DNA of 64,000 bases from Dyella marensis (GTDB lineage: Bacteria > Pseudomonadota > Gammaproteobacteria > Xanthomonadales > Rhodanobacteraceae), in NCBI RefSeq assembly GCF_900112865.1, contig NZ_FONH01000003.1:1-64000 (forward strand), read 5' to 3'. Position 1 is the first letter of the stretch; the number at the start of each line of letters is the position of its first letter. The notes under the pieces are model-generated. The model ran no database searches, was not told the origin of the DNA, and saw nothing but the letters and a program-made list of their open reading frames with translations. Made by a program: the position numbers and the translations under genes. Of this stretch, positions 24,753 to 33,912 are shown in pieces.

Positions 24753-25366
24753 GGGCGCCGCTCTCCGGCGAGGCGGCGCTTGTCGTTGTTATGGGTGGGG
24801 CGGGGACGCTCGGCCAGCCAGCTCACGTCGGGCAGGCCGTCGCGCTCCAGGTAGGTCTCGCGCACATAGGGATAGCTGGGCAGTTCCTTGGCCAGCAGGC
24901 TGACCTGCGGACCTTCCTCGCCCATGCGCTGCTGGCCGACTTCCTGGAAGCCGTAGGTGCCGTGGAACAGCAGGACCTTGTCGTCGCGCGGCTCCAGGAA
25001 CACTTCGCAGGTCAGCAGCGGGGCGCGCACTTCCGCATAGCTGGTGGCGTCGCAATAGAAGATGCGACCCAGGCCGTGGCGGCGGTAGGCGTTGGCGATG
25101 ACGATGCGGTCGATGTAGACGAACTGCGCATAGCGCTCGCCGAACCACTGGTAGTTGGTGCTGGCGTACCCGCCGCCTTCGCGCAGGGCGATCAGGAAAC
25201 CGGCGATGTGGCCGTCGATCTCGGCCACGCGGAAATAATCGGCGTGCTCGTAGAAGTAGCGCAGTTGCCCGGCGTCCAGGGCGAGGATGGTGCGCCCGGC
25301 GGCGTTGTTGAGCGCCAGTACGGCATCCAGGTCGTGCTCGCGCACGTCGCGGATGGCAAGGGCCAT
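24749..25366 (-). CDS. GNAT-family N-acetyltransferase
   Basis: 205 residues. The acetyl-CoA-binding core appears as IDRIVIANAYRRHGLGRIFY (about 100-119, the RxxGxG loop as RRHGLG), preceded by beta strands in IDGHIAGFLIAL. The C-terminal end is charged and dispensable-looking. A GGAG site precedes the ATG at 25366. It overlaps minC by four bases and is thus likely cotranscribed with the min genes, though no division role follows from this. Substrate unknown. Confidence 0.83.
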   Translation of the reverse strand: MALAIRDVREHDLDAVLALNNAAGRTILALDAGQLRYFYEHADYFRVAEIDGHIAGFLIALREGGGYASTNYQWFGERYAQFVYIDRIVIANAYRRHGLGRIFYCDATSYAEVRAPLLTCEVFLEPRDDKVLLFHGTYGFQEVGQQRMGEEGPQVSLLAKELPSYPYVRETYLERDGLPDVSWLAERPRPTHNNDKRRLAGERRP

Positions 25367-25586
25367 TCGTTGCTCCGCAATAGTGTGTTGCTTGGATCTT
25401 GCTCAGGGATGTCGCCGGACCGGCTGACGGCCCCGCGTAACGGGGCGCATTATGGCACGGGGGCAGGGGGCGCACATATCACGGCGCACCATGTAAAACC
25501 TTTGTAAAGCCGGCGCCGGCATGGCTTCCGGCAGGGGTGGGCCAGTGACTTCTCGCGCATTGCACCACGCTGGCCGCCGGCCGAAG

Positions 25587-26825
25587 ATGGTGCGCATGGC
25601 ATGGTCCAACATCAATCACATCCGGCTGCTGCGCTACGCCGGGCTCACCACGTATCTGTGCGTCGCGCTGCCGCTGCTGCCGGGCAGCTGGAGCCTGGCG
25701 CGGGTCAGTTCCTGGTGGAGCAACCCCAATATCTCCGGCTGGGTGTTCTCCTACCTGATGTTCGGCGTCACCTACGTGCTGCTGACCCGCAGTTCCACCC
25801 TGAACCGCCAGGAAGGGCTGCCCACCATCAGCCGCCTGATGGGCCTGACCGTGCTGACCGTGTCGGCGATCGCCATGGGCTGGTTCAGCCAGAGCGGCCT
25901 CTCCGCCATGCTGATGCTGGTGATCGCCGTGGTGCTGCCGTGGCAGCTGCCGGCCGGTATGGGGCTGGTGTGGATGCTGCTGCAGAATCTGATGCTGATC
26001 CCGATCATCGCCAACTACCGCGAGTGGACCCTGATCCAGGCGGTGCTGCAGGTCTGCATGTACCTGGCGATTTCCGCGCTGGTCTACTTCACCTCGATGA
26101 TCGCCAGCCAACAGGCCGAGGAGCGCGAGATCCAGCGCCGGCTCAATTCCGAGCTGCGCGCCACCCGCGCCCTGCTGGCCGAATCGACCCGCATCGCCGA
26201 GCGCATGCGCATCGCGCGCGACCTGCACGACCTGGTCGGCCACCACCTGACCGCGCTGAGCCTGAACCTGGAAGTGGCCAGCCACCTGAGCAATCCCGCC
26301 GCGGCCGAGCACGTGCTCAAGGCCCAGGCCACCGCCAAGCACCTGCTGCGCGACGTGCGCGAGGTGGTCAGCGAGCTGCGCCAGGACGACGCCATCGATT
26401 TGACCCAGGCCCTGCGCAGCCTGGTCGAGGGCGTGCCGGGCTTGAACGTGCACGTGGAGACGCCGCCGCGCTTCAGCGTGGAGGATCCGCGCCGGGCCCA
26501 GGTGCTGCTGCGCGTCGCGCAGGAAATCATCACCAATACCGCCCGCCATGCGGGGGCGCGCAACCTGTGGCTGGACTTCGCCTATGACGAGGCCGGCCTG
26601 CTGGAACTGCACGCCCGCGACGATGGCCGCGGCGCCGACCAGTTCCGCCCCGGCAATGGCCTGTCGGGCATGCGCGAGCGGCTGGCGGAGTTCGGCGGCA
26701 CGGTCAATGTGGACACCGCCGCCGGCCAGGGTTTCGCCCTCAACGTGAGCCTGCCGCTGGGCGAGGAATCGGCCCTGGCGCATGCGCCGACCCGCTTCGA
26801 GCCGCCCGCCCTGAGCGTGTCGTGA
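25587..26825 (+). CDS. NarL-type sensor histidine kinase
   Basis: About 412 residues. Six or so hydrophobic segments fill residues 15-175 without a clear periplasmic domain, as in DesK-like kinases, then a short coiled coil (175-205). The HisKA_3 motif is ARDLHDLVGHHLTAL with His214 as phosphorylated residue, and the HATPase region shows EIITNTARHA, DDGRG and GNGLSGMRERL. The ATG at 25587 is chosen; one at 25596 and an upstream frame to 25521 are possible. A response regulator follows after 121 bases. The signal is unknown; membrane state is one idea from the DesK resemblance. Confidence 0.87.
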   Translation: MVRMAWSNINHIRLLRYAGLTTYLCVALPLLPGSWSLARVSSWWSNPNISGWVFSYLMFGVTYVLLTRSSTLNRQEGLPTISRLMGLTVLTVSAIAMGWFSQSGLSAMLMLVIAVVLPWQLPAGMGLVWMLLQNLMLIPIIANYREWTLIQAVLQVCMYLAISALVYFTSMIASQQAEEREIQRRLNSELRATRALLAESTRIAERMRIARDLHDLVGHHLTALSLNLEVASHLSNPAAAEHVLKAQATAKHLLRDVREVVSELRQDDAIDLTQALRSLVEGVPGLNVHVETPPRFSVEDPRRAQVLLRVAQEIITNTARHAGARNLWLDFAYDEAGLLELHARDDGRGADQFRPGNGLSGMRERLAEFGGTVNVDTAAGQGFALNVSLPLGEESALAHAPTRFEPPALSVS

Positions 26826-26946
26826 GTCCGCGCCGCCTGTCTTCAGCCATGCCAGAATGGGCGGCCGGCCCGGATGGCCGCACCGTTGTTTACACCGTCG
26901 TTCCCGGCGATGGCGCCGGGGGACGCAATCGCTCCGAGGAACCGCG

Positions 26947-27588
26947 ATGATTTCCGTGTGTCTTGTCGACGACCAGAACCTGGTACGCCAGGGCGTCCGC
27001 TCGCTGCTGGATCTGGCTGAGGACATCCGCGTTGTGGCCGAGTGCGCCGACGGCGCCCAGGCCGTGCAGGACATTCCCCGCATCAAGCCCGACGTGGTGC
27101 TGCTGGACCTGCGCATGCCGAACATGAGCGGCCTGGAAGTGCTGCAGGCGCTGTCCGCCCGCAACGAACTGCCGCCGACCATCATCCTGACCACCTTCGA
27201 CGACGACCAGCTGGTGCTGCAGGGCCTGAAGGCCGGCGCGCGCGGTTATCTGCTGAAGGACGTCTCGCTGGAGCAACTGGTCGAAGCGGTGCGCACCGTC
27301 GCCGCCGGCGGCTCGCTGGTCGCGCCGATGGTGACCCAGCGGCTGCTGGCCGGCGTCGGCCGCATGCAGAACCAGTTCACCAGCCTCGAGCAGCCCGATC
27401 CGCTGACCGAGCGCGAGACCGAGATCCTGCGCCTGCTCTCCGGCGGCTACAGCAACAAGGAGATCGCCAACTCCCTGAAAGTGGCGGAGGGCACCGTGAA
27501 GAACCACGTGTCCAACATTCTCTCCAAGCTCGGCGTGCGCGACCGCACCCGCGCCGTGCTCAAGGCACTCGAGCTGGGCATCGTCTAA
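26947..27588 (+). CDS. NarL/FixJ-family response regulator
   Basis: 213 residues. The receiver domain has the acidic pair DD (residues 8-9), the phosphoacceptor Asp54 in LLDLRMP, Thr in ILTTFDD and Lys in YLLKD. The C-terminal LuxR-type helix-turn-helix (about 148-210) contains LTERETEILRLLSGGYSNKE and VAEGTVKNHVSNILSKLGV. It pairs with the kinase upstream. A 121-base gap between them has no strong terminator. A GC hairpin follows at 27613-27642. Target genes cannot be read from the sequence. Confidence 0.92.
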   Translation: MISVCLVDDQNLVRQGVRSLLDLAEDIRVVAECADGAQAVQDIPRIKPDVVLLDLRMPNMSGLEVLQALSARNELPPTIILTTFDDDQLVLQGLKAGARGYLLKDVSLEQLVEAVRTVAAGGSLVAPMVTQRLLAGVGRMQNQFTSLEQPDPLTERETEILRLLSGGYSNKEIANSLKVAEGTVKNHVSNILSKLGVRDRTRAVLKALELGIV

Positions 27589-27612
27589 GGCCCTGCAAGG
27601 CCCTGCACGGAG

Positions 27613-27642
27613 CCCGGAAGGCCCATCCGGCGGCCTTCCGGG
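27613..27642 (+). terminator. GC-rich hairpin after the response regulator
   Basis: CCCGGAAGGCC and GGCCTTCCGGG pair perfectly around an eight-base loop, 25 bases after the stop. It lacks a T-tract, so it may be a message-end stabiliser or a weak terminator. Confidence 0.5.
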
Positions 27643-27823
27643 GGCCTCTCCGAAGCGGATAGCGTTCCAGGCCATGAACCGGTACCATCGGTGGCTTCGG
27701 CGCTGGCCGACCCCTGTCACGAATGCGATTCCTTCGGGCTTTTTCTAAGGAAGCGCCTCCGTGGCGGACCGGTCTCCGGCGACGCACTCGTGCCGCCAAG
27801 AGAGATGTTCGGAGAGCCCTGGA

Positions 27824-29176
27824 ATGATGCGTGTTCTTGAATTCATTGTTGCCCTAGTCATCGTCGTCGTCGTCGGCGTCGTGGTGGGCGTGATCATGCC
27901 TGGCAGTGGCCATGTGGAGAGGTCGCTGGTGGTCGGCAAGGACATGCGTCAGGTGTACGACGTGCTCGCCAATTTCCGTCGCTACCCCGATTTCACGGTG
28001 CAGCGCAAATACGACCGCAATACCCAGTTCACCTTCTCCGGCAAGCCCTATGGCCCCGGTGCGGAGATCAGCTGGAGCAGCAACGACGACAAGGTGGGCA
28101 AGGGCAAGCTGACCGTTGCCAGCGCCGATCCGTCGTTCGACAAGATCGACCCGAGCGCCAAGTCCGCCAAGATCGTCTGGAACCTGGACAACGACTGGCG
28201 CGGCCAGGACAAGCACTTCACGCTGGACCTGGATCGCCAGGGCAGCCGCGGCCAGCTGACCAAGGTCACCTGGTCGTATGACGTGGCCTACGGCTTCAAC
28301 CTGATCGACCGCTACTCGAACCTGTACATCCACGGCGACCCGGATGCCTTCATCCAGTTCAGCCTGAGCGATCTGCAGAACGTGCTGGCCTCGGTGCAGA
28401 ACATCGACTACGGCAAGCTGATCCCGTACATCGAGCAGACCCAGCCGACGCCGGTGCTGCTGGTGTCCAGCTCGATCGAGCGCAAGGGCGGCCTCGAGGC
28501 GCTGAACGAAGCGACCGACAAGGCCGAGGCGCAGATCCAGGCCACCGCCAAGAAGCTGGGCGTGACCGTCACCGGTCCGCGCATCATCTACACCACCAAC
28601 TACGGCGACCAGACCTACTCGTTCGACGTGGCCCTGCCGATCAGCGCGACCAGCCTGACCGTCAACGGCCAGAGCCACGAGCTGACCGCTGCCAAGGCGC
28701 CGGACCTGAGCGCCGCCGCGCCGGCCAGCAGCAGCACCGCCGCCGCTCCGGCCCAGGACAACACCCCGGGCAGCACCGACCGCTTCGGCCGCCTGATCGT
28801 CGACAACGACGTGCGTGGCGTGCTGGCCTTCGGCGGCCCGGCGCTCAAGGGCATCTGGAACGGTACCGCCGCCGGCGTGCCGCAGACCCGCGACATGCTG
28901 AAGGCCTACTCGCAGACCCACGGCTACAAGTTCGACGAAGTGGTCAACCGCCCGTACGACATCCTGGTCAAGCCGGAAGTGAAGCAGGGCGACCAGGTGA
29001 CCAGCTACGCGCAGTTCGCCATCTACCTGCCGCTGACCGGCGATGCACCGGAGAAGACCCCGGAGCAGGAAGCCAACCTGCAGCCGCCGTCGCTGGACGC
29101 CGGCACGTCGCAGGCCCCGGCCTCGTCGGGCACTGCCGCCGCCCCGGCCTCGGCCGCCAGCGCCGGCCAGCAGTAA
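27824..29176 (+). CDS. Membrane-anchored SRPBCC (START-like) protein
   Basis: About 450 residues. A single N-terminal membrane helix (residues 5-26, with VIVVVVGVVVGVIMPG) precedes an SRPBCC/polyketide-cyclase-like ligand-binding domain (about 30-180, opening with VERSLVVGKDMRQVYDVLANFRRYPDF). A second domain with GyrI-like features (about 215-400: TPVLLVSSSIERKG, YDILVKPEVKQG, QFAIYLPL) follows, split by an Ala/Ser/Pro linker near 300. The tail is low-complexity. ATG at 27824 follows GGAG; a tandem ATG is at 27827. The domain pair on one anchor is unusual. Ligand unknown; probably periplasmic. A strong terminator follows. Confidence 0.72.
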   Translation: MMRVLEFIVALVIVVVVGVVVGVIMPGSGHVERSLVVGKDMRQVYDVLANFRRYPDFTVQRKYDRNTQFTFSGKPYGPGAEISWSSNDDKVGKGKLTVASADPSFDKIDPSAKSAKIVWNLDNDWRGQDKHFTLDLDRQGSRGQLTKVTWSYDVAYGFNLIDRYSNLYIHGDPDAFIQFSLSDLQNVLASVQNIDYGKLIPYIEQTQPTPVLLVSSSIERKGGLEALNEATDKAEAQIQATAKKLGVTVTGPRIIYTTNYGDQTYSFDVALPISATSLTVNGQSHELTAAKAPDLSAAAPASSSTAAAPAQDNTPGSTDRFGRLIVDNDVRGVLAFGGPALKGIWNGTAAGVPQTRDMLKAYSQTHGYKFDEVVNRPYDILVKPEVKQGDQVTSYAQFAIYLPLTGDAPEKTPEQEANLQPPSLDAGTSQAPASSGTAAAPASAASAGQQ

Positions 29177-29199
29177 GCCGAAGCCTTAGCAAGACACGA

Positions 29200-29232
29200 A
29201 AGGCCCTTCGTTCGCGAAGGGCCTTTTTCTTT
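29200..29232 (+). terminator. Intrinsic terminator
   Basis: AAGGCCCTTCG-TTCG-CGAAGGGCCTT stem with a UUCG tetraloop followed by TTTCTTT, 24 bases after the SRPBCC gene. This is the clearest rho-independent terminator in the window and separates that gene from the ABC operon. Confidence 0.93.
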
Positions 29233-29253
29233 AGGCGTTATCTTCAACTTGGA

Positions 29254-29288
29254 ACCCTTCTCCCTCCGGCGACCCGAAGGGAGAGGGG
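29254..29288. repeat. Single hairpin module of the 144-bp array family
   Basis: CCCTTCTCCCTCCGG and CCGAAGGGAGAGGGG form a stem around CGAC. Together with the GGAACCCTTCTCCC edge it matches the GGAGGGAGAAGGGTTCC part of the 8712-9064 array in inverse orientation. It lies in the leader of the ABC operon, 100 bases before its first start. Confidence 0.6.
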
Positions 29289-29390
29289 CTTCTTGCGGCG
29301 CGAACTTTTGCATCCCGATGGGGTACATTGCTTCGTCGTTGCGCCGCTCGGGCCCAAGACCGCTCCGCCGCTTCTCTTTCCGCCCCGGAC

Positions 29391-30344
29391 ATGATCGAAA
29401 CCGAACAGCTCACCCGGCGCTACGGCACGCTCACTGCGGTCGACGCGCTCAGCTTCCGCGCCGAACCGGGGCAGGTATTGGGCCTGCTGGGTCCCAATGG
29501 CGCCGGCAAATCCACCGTGATGCGCATGATCGCCGGCTTCCTGCGGCCGACCGCGGGCACCGCGCGGGTGTGCGGCCACGACGTGCGCAAGGAGTCGCTG
29601 AAGGCCAAGCGCGCGCTCGGCTACCTCCCCGAAGGCGCACCGAGCTACGGCGAACTGACGGTGCGCGAGTTCCTCACCTTCATCGTGCGCTCGCGCGGCC
29701 TGTCGGCCGACCAGGGCTACCGGCGCTTCGAGGAAGTGGTCGGGCACCTGCAGCTGGAGACCGTGCTCGATACCTGCATCGAGACCTTGTCCAAGGGCCT
29801 GCGCCGCCGCGTCGGCCTGGCCCAGGCGATCGTGCACAACCCGCCGGTGCTGATGCTGGACGAACCCACCGATGGCCTCGATCCGAACCAGAAGCATGCC
29901 GTGCGCCAGCTGATCGATACGATGGCGCGCGAGCGCACCATCCTGATCTCCACCCATCTGCTCGAAGAAGTGCACGCGCTGTGCAACCGCGTGGTGATCA
30001 TCGCCGACGGCCGCCTGCTCGCCGACGCCACGCCGGCGGAGCTGGAGGCGCGCTCGCGCTATCACGGCGCGGTGTCCTTCAGCGCGCCGGGCAGCGGCGT
30101 CTCGCAGGAGATGCTGGGCCGCCTGCCGCAGGTGGCATCGATCGAAGTCGATCCGCTGGATGGCCGCATCACCGTGTTCCCGCGGCCGGGCGAACGCATC
30201 CTGGAGCCGGTCGAATCGCTGCTGCGCCAGCAGGGCCTGGAAGTCTCGGAGATCCAGCTCGAACGCGGCCGCCTCGACGAGGTGTTTCGCCAGATCACCA
30301 CCGGCCAGGCCGGGCCGGAGCCCGCGCGCGAGGCCAGTCCATGA
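29391..30344 (+). CDS. ABC transporter ATP-binding protein (GldA/CcmA-like)
   Basis: 317 residues. Walker A GPNGAGKST at residues 34-42, a signature loop in the GldA style (LSKGLRRRVGLAQAI), Walker B VLMLDEPTDGLDP and switch histidine in ISTHLLEEV. The C-terminal extension of about 90 residues is usual for this subfamily. The ATG at 29391 is chosen since it starts the conserved fold; no good ribosome site is visible. Its stop overlaps the permease start (ATGA). With the next two genes it forms a GldA-GldF-GldG-like set, required for gliding in Flavobacterium but of unclear role in non-gliding proteobacteria. Confidence 0.88.
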   Translation: MIETEQLTRRYGTLTAVDALSFRAEPGQVLGLLGPNGAGKSTVMRMIAGFLRPTAGTARVCGHDVRKESLKAKRALGYLPEGAPSYGELTVREFLTFIVRSRGLSADQGYRRFEEVVGHLQLETVLDTCIETLSKGLRRRVGLAQAIVHNPPVLMLDEPTDGLDPNQKHAVRQLIDTMARERTILISTHLLEEVHALCNRVVIIADGRLLADATPAELEARSRYHGAVSFSAPGSGVSQEMLGRLPQVASIEVDPLDGRITVFPRPGERILEPVESLLRQQGLEVSEIQLERGRLDEVFRQITTGQAGPEPAREASP

Positions 30345-31075
30345 GCCCGGTGATGGCGGTGGCGCGCCGCGAACTGCGCAGTTATTTCGTGACGCCGGTG
30401 GCCTATGTATTCCTGGTCATCTTCCTGGTGCTGGCCGGCATCCTCACTTTCTATGCCGGCGATTTCTACGATCGCGGCCAGGCCGACCTGCAACCGTTCT
30501 TCGTGATGCATCCCTGGCTCTACCTGCTGCTGGCGCCGGCGGTGTCGATGCGCATGTGGGCGGAGGAGGCCAAGGGCGGCACGCTGGAGCTGCTGCTCAG
30601 CCTGCCGATGACGCTGGCGCAGGCGATGCTCGGCAAGTTCCTCGCCGCCTGGCTGTTCATGGGTATCGGCCTGTTGCTGACCTTCCCGATCTGGATCACG
30701 GTGAACTACCTGGGTTCGCCCGACAACGGCGTGATCGTGGCGGGCTATCTCGGCAGCTGGCTGATGGCCGGCGCCTTCCTGGCCATCGGCGCCTGCCTGT
30801 CGGCGCTGACGCAGAGCCAGGTGGTCGCCTTCATCCTGACCATGGTGGTGTGCTTCCTGCTGCTGCTCGCGGGCCAGCCGCAGGTGCTGGATTTCCTGCA
30901 GGGCTCGATGCCGCGCCGGCTGCTCAATGGCGTCGCCCACCTGAGCCTGCTGCGCCACTTCGAGGCGATCGCGCGCGGCGTGCTGGACGTGCGCGACGTG
31001 CTGTACTTCGTGCTGTGCATCGCCTCCTGGCTCACCGCCGGCGTGCTGGTGCTCGACCTGAAGCGGACACCCTGA
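30341..31075 (+). CDS. ABC transporter permease (GldF-like)
   Basis: 244 residues with six predicted membrane helices. The N-terminal MAVARRELRSYFVTPVAYVF and RMWAEEAKGGTLELLLSLPM are characteristic of the ABC-2/GldF permease family, the latter being the loop that contacts the ATPase. It overlaps the ATPase gene by four bases, and its stop is three bases before the GldG-like start, so the three genes form one transcript. Substrate unknown; related systems may move copper-linked or envelope components. Confidence 0.88.
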   Translation: MSPVMAVARRELRSYFVTPVAYVFLVIFLVLAGILTFYAGDFYDRGQADLQPFFVMHPWLYLLLAPAVSMRMWAEEAKGGTLELLLSLPMTLAQAMLGKFLAAWLFMGIGLLLTFPIWITVNYLGSPDNGVIVAGYLGSWLMAGAFLAIGACLSALTQSQVVAFILTMVVCFLLLLAGQPQVLDFLQGSMPRRLLNGVAHLSLLRHFEAIARGVLDVRDVLYFVLCIASWLTAGVLVLDLKRTP

Positions 31076-31078
31076 CCG

Positions 31079-32974
31079 ATGCGCCGCCTGACCTTCACCC
31101 GCCGTGTCCGCGTGATCGGCCTGCTGGTCCTGCTGGTGGCCGTGTCGGTGACGCTGGCCATGGCCGGCAGCCGCTGGATGCGCGCCACGCGCTTCGATCT
31201 CACCTCCGACCGGCTGTACACGCTGACGCCCGGCACCGTGCGGATCGTCGACAAGCTGCGCGCGCCGCTGCGCCTGACCCTGTATTTCTCCGAACACTCC
31301 ACCCGTGACCTGCCGCAGCTGCGCAGCTACGAGCAGCGCGTGCGCGAGCTGCTGCAGGAGATGGTGGCGCGCTCGCACGGCCGCCTGCGCCTGCAGGTGG
31401 TGGACCCGGTGCCGTACTCGGACGACGAGGCCGCCGCCGAAGGCAACGGCCTGAGCCCGCTGAGCGGCGGCACCAACGGCGAGCGCGTGTTCTTCGGCCT
31501 GGTCGGCACCACCTTGCCGGGCACGCAGGACGGCGAGGCCGACAACGAAACGCGACCCGGCGCCAAGACCCTGGCGATCCCGCTGTTCGATCCGGGCCGC
31601 GAGACCTTCCTCGAATACGACGTGGCCAAGCTGTTGTACGAGCTCAACGAGCCGGCCAAGCCGCACATCGGCGTGATCAGCAGCCTGGCGGTGCAGGGCA
31701 ATCCGGTGCTCGGCGAGGAGCCGTGGACGGTGATCCGCCAGCTCGGCCAGCTGTTCGAGGTGAAGACGCTGGACCCGAACAAGCTCGACCGCGTCGGCGA
31801 CGACATCCAGGTGCTGCTGCTGATCCATCCCAAGCACCTGTCCGAGTCGGCGCTGTACGCGATCGACCAGTACGTGCTGCGCGGCGGGCACCTGGTCGCC
31901 TTCGTCGATCCGTATTCGGAGCTGGACACCACGCCGTTCGTGGACAGCAACGGCGTGATCGACGACCACGACTCCGACCTGCGGCGCCTGTTCGATGCCT
32001 GGGGCGTGCAGTTCGATCCGCAGAAAGTAGTGCTGGACCGCTCGCGCGCGCTGCGCATCGAGCTGGCCGACAACAGCGCGGCCAACCATCCGGCCATGCT
32101 CGGCCTCACCGGGCAGGAGCTCAACCACGGCGACGTCACCACGGCGAGCCTGCAGCGCATCAATCTGTCCAGCGTGGGTTACCTCGACCTCTCGCCGAAG
32201 GCCACCTCGCGCCTGATCCCGCTGATGCAGACCAGCACCGACGCCGAGGTGGTGCCGGCGCAGCGCGTGCGCGAGGCGACCACCGACCCCAATGCGCTGC
32301 TGGACGGCTACAAGGCGGACAACACCCGCTACGTGGTGGCGGCGCGCGTGCGCGGCGCCTTCACTTCGGCCTTCCCGGAGCGGGCGAAGCAGCCCGGCTA
32401 CATCGCGCAGGCGAAGGGCAATGCCGAGGTGGTGCTGGTGGCGGACACGGACCTGCTCACCGACCGCCTGTGGGTGTCGTACTCGCAGAGCCTGCTCGGC
32501 CCGCTGCAGTTGAGCGCGCTGGCCAACAACGGCGACTTCGTCACCAACCTGGCGGATAACCTCAGCGGCTCCTCCGAGCTGCTGTCGATCCGCGGCCGCA
32601 CCAGTTCGCAGCGGCCGTTCACGCGCGTGCAGGCGCTGCAGGCGGCGGCGGACCAGAAATTCCTGGCCAAGAAGCAGGAGCTGCAGCGTGAGCTGGCGGT
32701 CACGCGCAGCCGCCTGTCCGAGCTGCAGCCGGCCAAGGCGGCGCGCGGCGACAACGCCGGCAGCGAGCAGCGCACGGAGATCGAACAGTTCCTGCAGCGC
32801 CAGCTGGCGATCAACAAGGAACTGCGCGACGTGCAGCACCAGCTCAACGGCGAAATCGATGCGCTGGGCATGCGCCTGAAGTTCCTCAACATCGTGCTGG
32901 TGCCTGCGCTGGTGACGCTGTTCGGCCTGGCCTACGGCTGGCGGCGCTCGCGCCGCAACCGACGCCGGGCATGA
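31079..32974 (+). CDS. GldG-like ABC-associated membrane protein
   Basis: 631 residues. An N-terminal helix (about 10-30) anchors a large extracytoplasmic part opening with the family's FDLTSDRLYTLTPGTVRIVD and containing a sugar-binding-like GldG domain with the LLIHPKHLSESALYAIDQYV and GGHLVAFVDPYSE blocks. A coiled coil rich in Gln, Glu and Arg (about 520-590) precedes a second membrane helix (about 600-620) and a basic tail. Family is ABC_transp_aux/GldG. Third gene of the ABC set; ctaG follows after about 80 bases, on the same strand. Confidence 0.86.
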   Translation: MRRLTFTRRVRVIGLLVLLVAVSVTLAMAGSRWMRATRFDLTSDRLYTLTPGTVRIVDKLRAPLRLTLYFSEHSTRDLPQLRSYEQRVRELLQEMVARSHGRLRLQVVDPVPYSDDEAAAEGNGLSPLSGGTNGERVFFGLVGTTLPGTQDGEADNETRPGAKTLAIPLFDPGRETFLEYDVAKLLYELNEPAKPHIGVISSLAVQGNPVLGEEPWTVIRQLGQLFEVKTLDPNKLDRVGDDIQVLLLIHPKHLSESALYAIDQYVLRGGHLVAFVDPYSELDTTPFVDSNGVIDDHDSDLRRLFDAWGVQFDPQKVVLDRSRALRIELADNSAANHPAMLGLTGQELNHGDVTTASLQRINLSSVGYLDLSPKATSRLIPLMQTSTDAEVVPAQRVREATTDPNALLDGYKADNTRYVVAARVRGAFTSAFPERAKQPGYIAQAKGNAEVVLVADTDLLTDRLWVSYSQSLLGPLQLSALANNGDFVTNLADNLSGSSELLSIRGRTSSQRPFTRVQALQAAADQKFLAKKQELQRELAVTRSRLSELQPAKAARGDNAGSEQRTEIEQFLQRQLAINKELRDVQHQLNGEIDALGMRLKFLNIVLVPALVTLFGLAYGWRRSRRNRRRA

Positions 32975-33057
32975 GGCTGGCGGCCATTCGCCGCAGCCCG
33001 GCGGTGCACACGCGGGACTATGCTTGGCGCTTGCCGTAAGCGCGGACCCGACGACCG

Positions 33058-33912
33058 ATGATGACCAGCCTGCTCAAGTGGATCGTGCCCTGGGAGTTCT
33101 CCTGGGTGTTCCTGTTGAGCTTCGCGGCGATCTGCGTGCTGTACGTGCGCGGCTGTGCCCGCCTGCCGGTGAGCGGTGGGCGCCGTCTGGCGTTCTGGAC
33201 CGGCATGGCTATCGTGTACGTGTCGCTGCACACCTACTTCGATTACTACGCGGAGCACGAATTCTTCATGCACCGCATCCAGCAGGTGCTGCTGCATCAC
33301 CTGGCGCCGCTGCTGCTGGTCGGCTCCTATCCCGGCACGGTGCTGCGCGCCGGCCTGCCGCTGGCGTGGCGCGCACGCGCGCTGCGGCCGCTGGAGCGCT
33401 CATGGCCGTGGCGCGCCATGACCGGCGTGCTGCTGAACCCGGCGGTGGCCACCGTGCTGTTCGTCGGCTTCATCCTGATCTGGCTGATCCCGTCGATGCA
33501 GACGCTGGCCATGCTGGACTGGCGCATCTACCGCTTCATGAACTGGACGATGATGCTCAGCGGGCTGAGCTACTGGTGGCTGGTGCTGGACCACCGCCCG
33601 CGTCCGCCGGGACGGATGACGCCCGGCCTGCGCGTGCTGTCGCCGGCCATCACCATGAGCCCGCAGATCCTCGCCGGCGCCATCGTGACGTTTTCCAAGA
33701 CCGACCTTTATCCGATCTTCGAGATCTGCGGCCGCGCCTTCACCTTCAACGTGCTCACCGGCCAGCTCGCCGGCGGCGTGATCATGTGGGTGCCGGCGGC
33801 GATGATCGAATCGATCGGCGGCCTGCTGGCGCTGCGGCAGTGGGTCCGCCTGTCGCGCAACGGGCGGATCAAGTCGAAGCGGCAGCTGCAGCTCGAACGT
33901 AGATTGGGGTGA
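33058..33912 (+). CDS. ctaG: CtaG/caa3-type cytochrome oxidase assembly protein
   Basis: 284 residues with about seven membrane helices. The family features are a histidine-rich loop (YAEHEFFMHRIQQVLLHHLAP) between helices two and three and the later SYWWLVLDHRP and GQLAGGVIMWVP. CtaG of the caa3 family assists copper delivery to CuB of heme-copper oxidase. The last codons (CGT AGA TTG GGG TGA) lie inside the left arm of a dispersed hairpin repeat, so the C-terminus RRLG and the stop are supplied by the repeat. Opposite, convergent, lie PCuAC and Sco1, a coherent copper-site module. Confidence 0.88.
   Translation: MMTSLLKWIVPWEFSWVFLLSFAAICVLYVRGCARLPVSGGRRLAFWTGMAIVYVSLHTYFDYYAEHEFFMHRIQQVLLHHLAPLLLVGSYPGTVLRAGLPLAWRARALRPLERSWPWRAMTGVLLNPAVATVLFVGFILIWLIPSMQTLAMLDWRIYRFMNWTMMLSGLSYWWLVLDHRPRPPGRMTPGLRVLSPAITMSPQILAGAIVTFSKTDLYPIFEICGRAFTFNVLTGQLAGGVIMWVPAAMIESIGGLLALRQWVRLSRNGRIKSKRQLQLERRLG

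Noticed and set aside
30062-32839. 925-codon minus-strand frame
   Set aside because: Antisense to the ABC permease and GldG-like genes; His/Gln/Arg-rich without structure.
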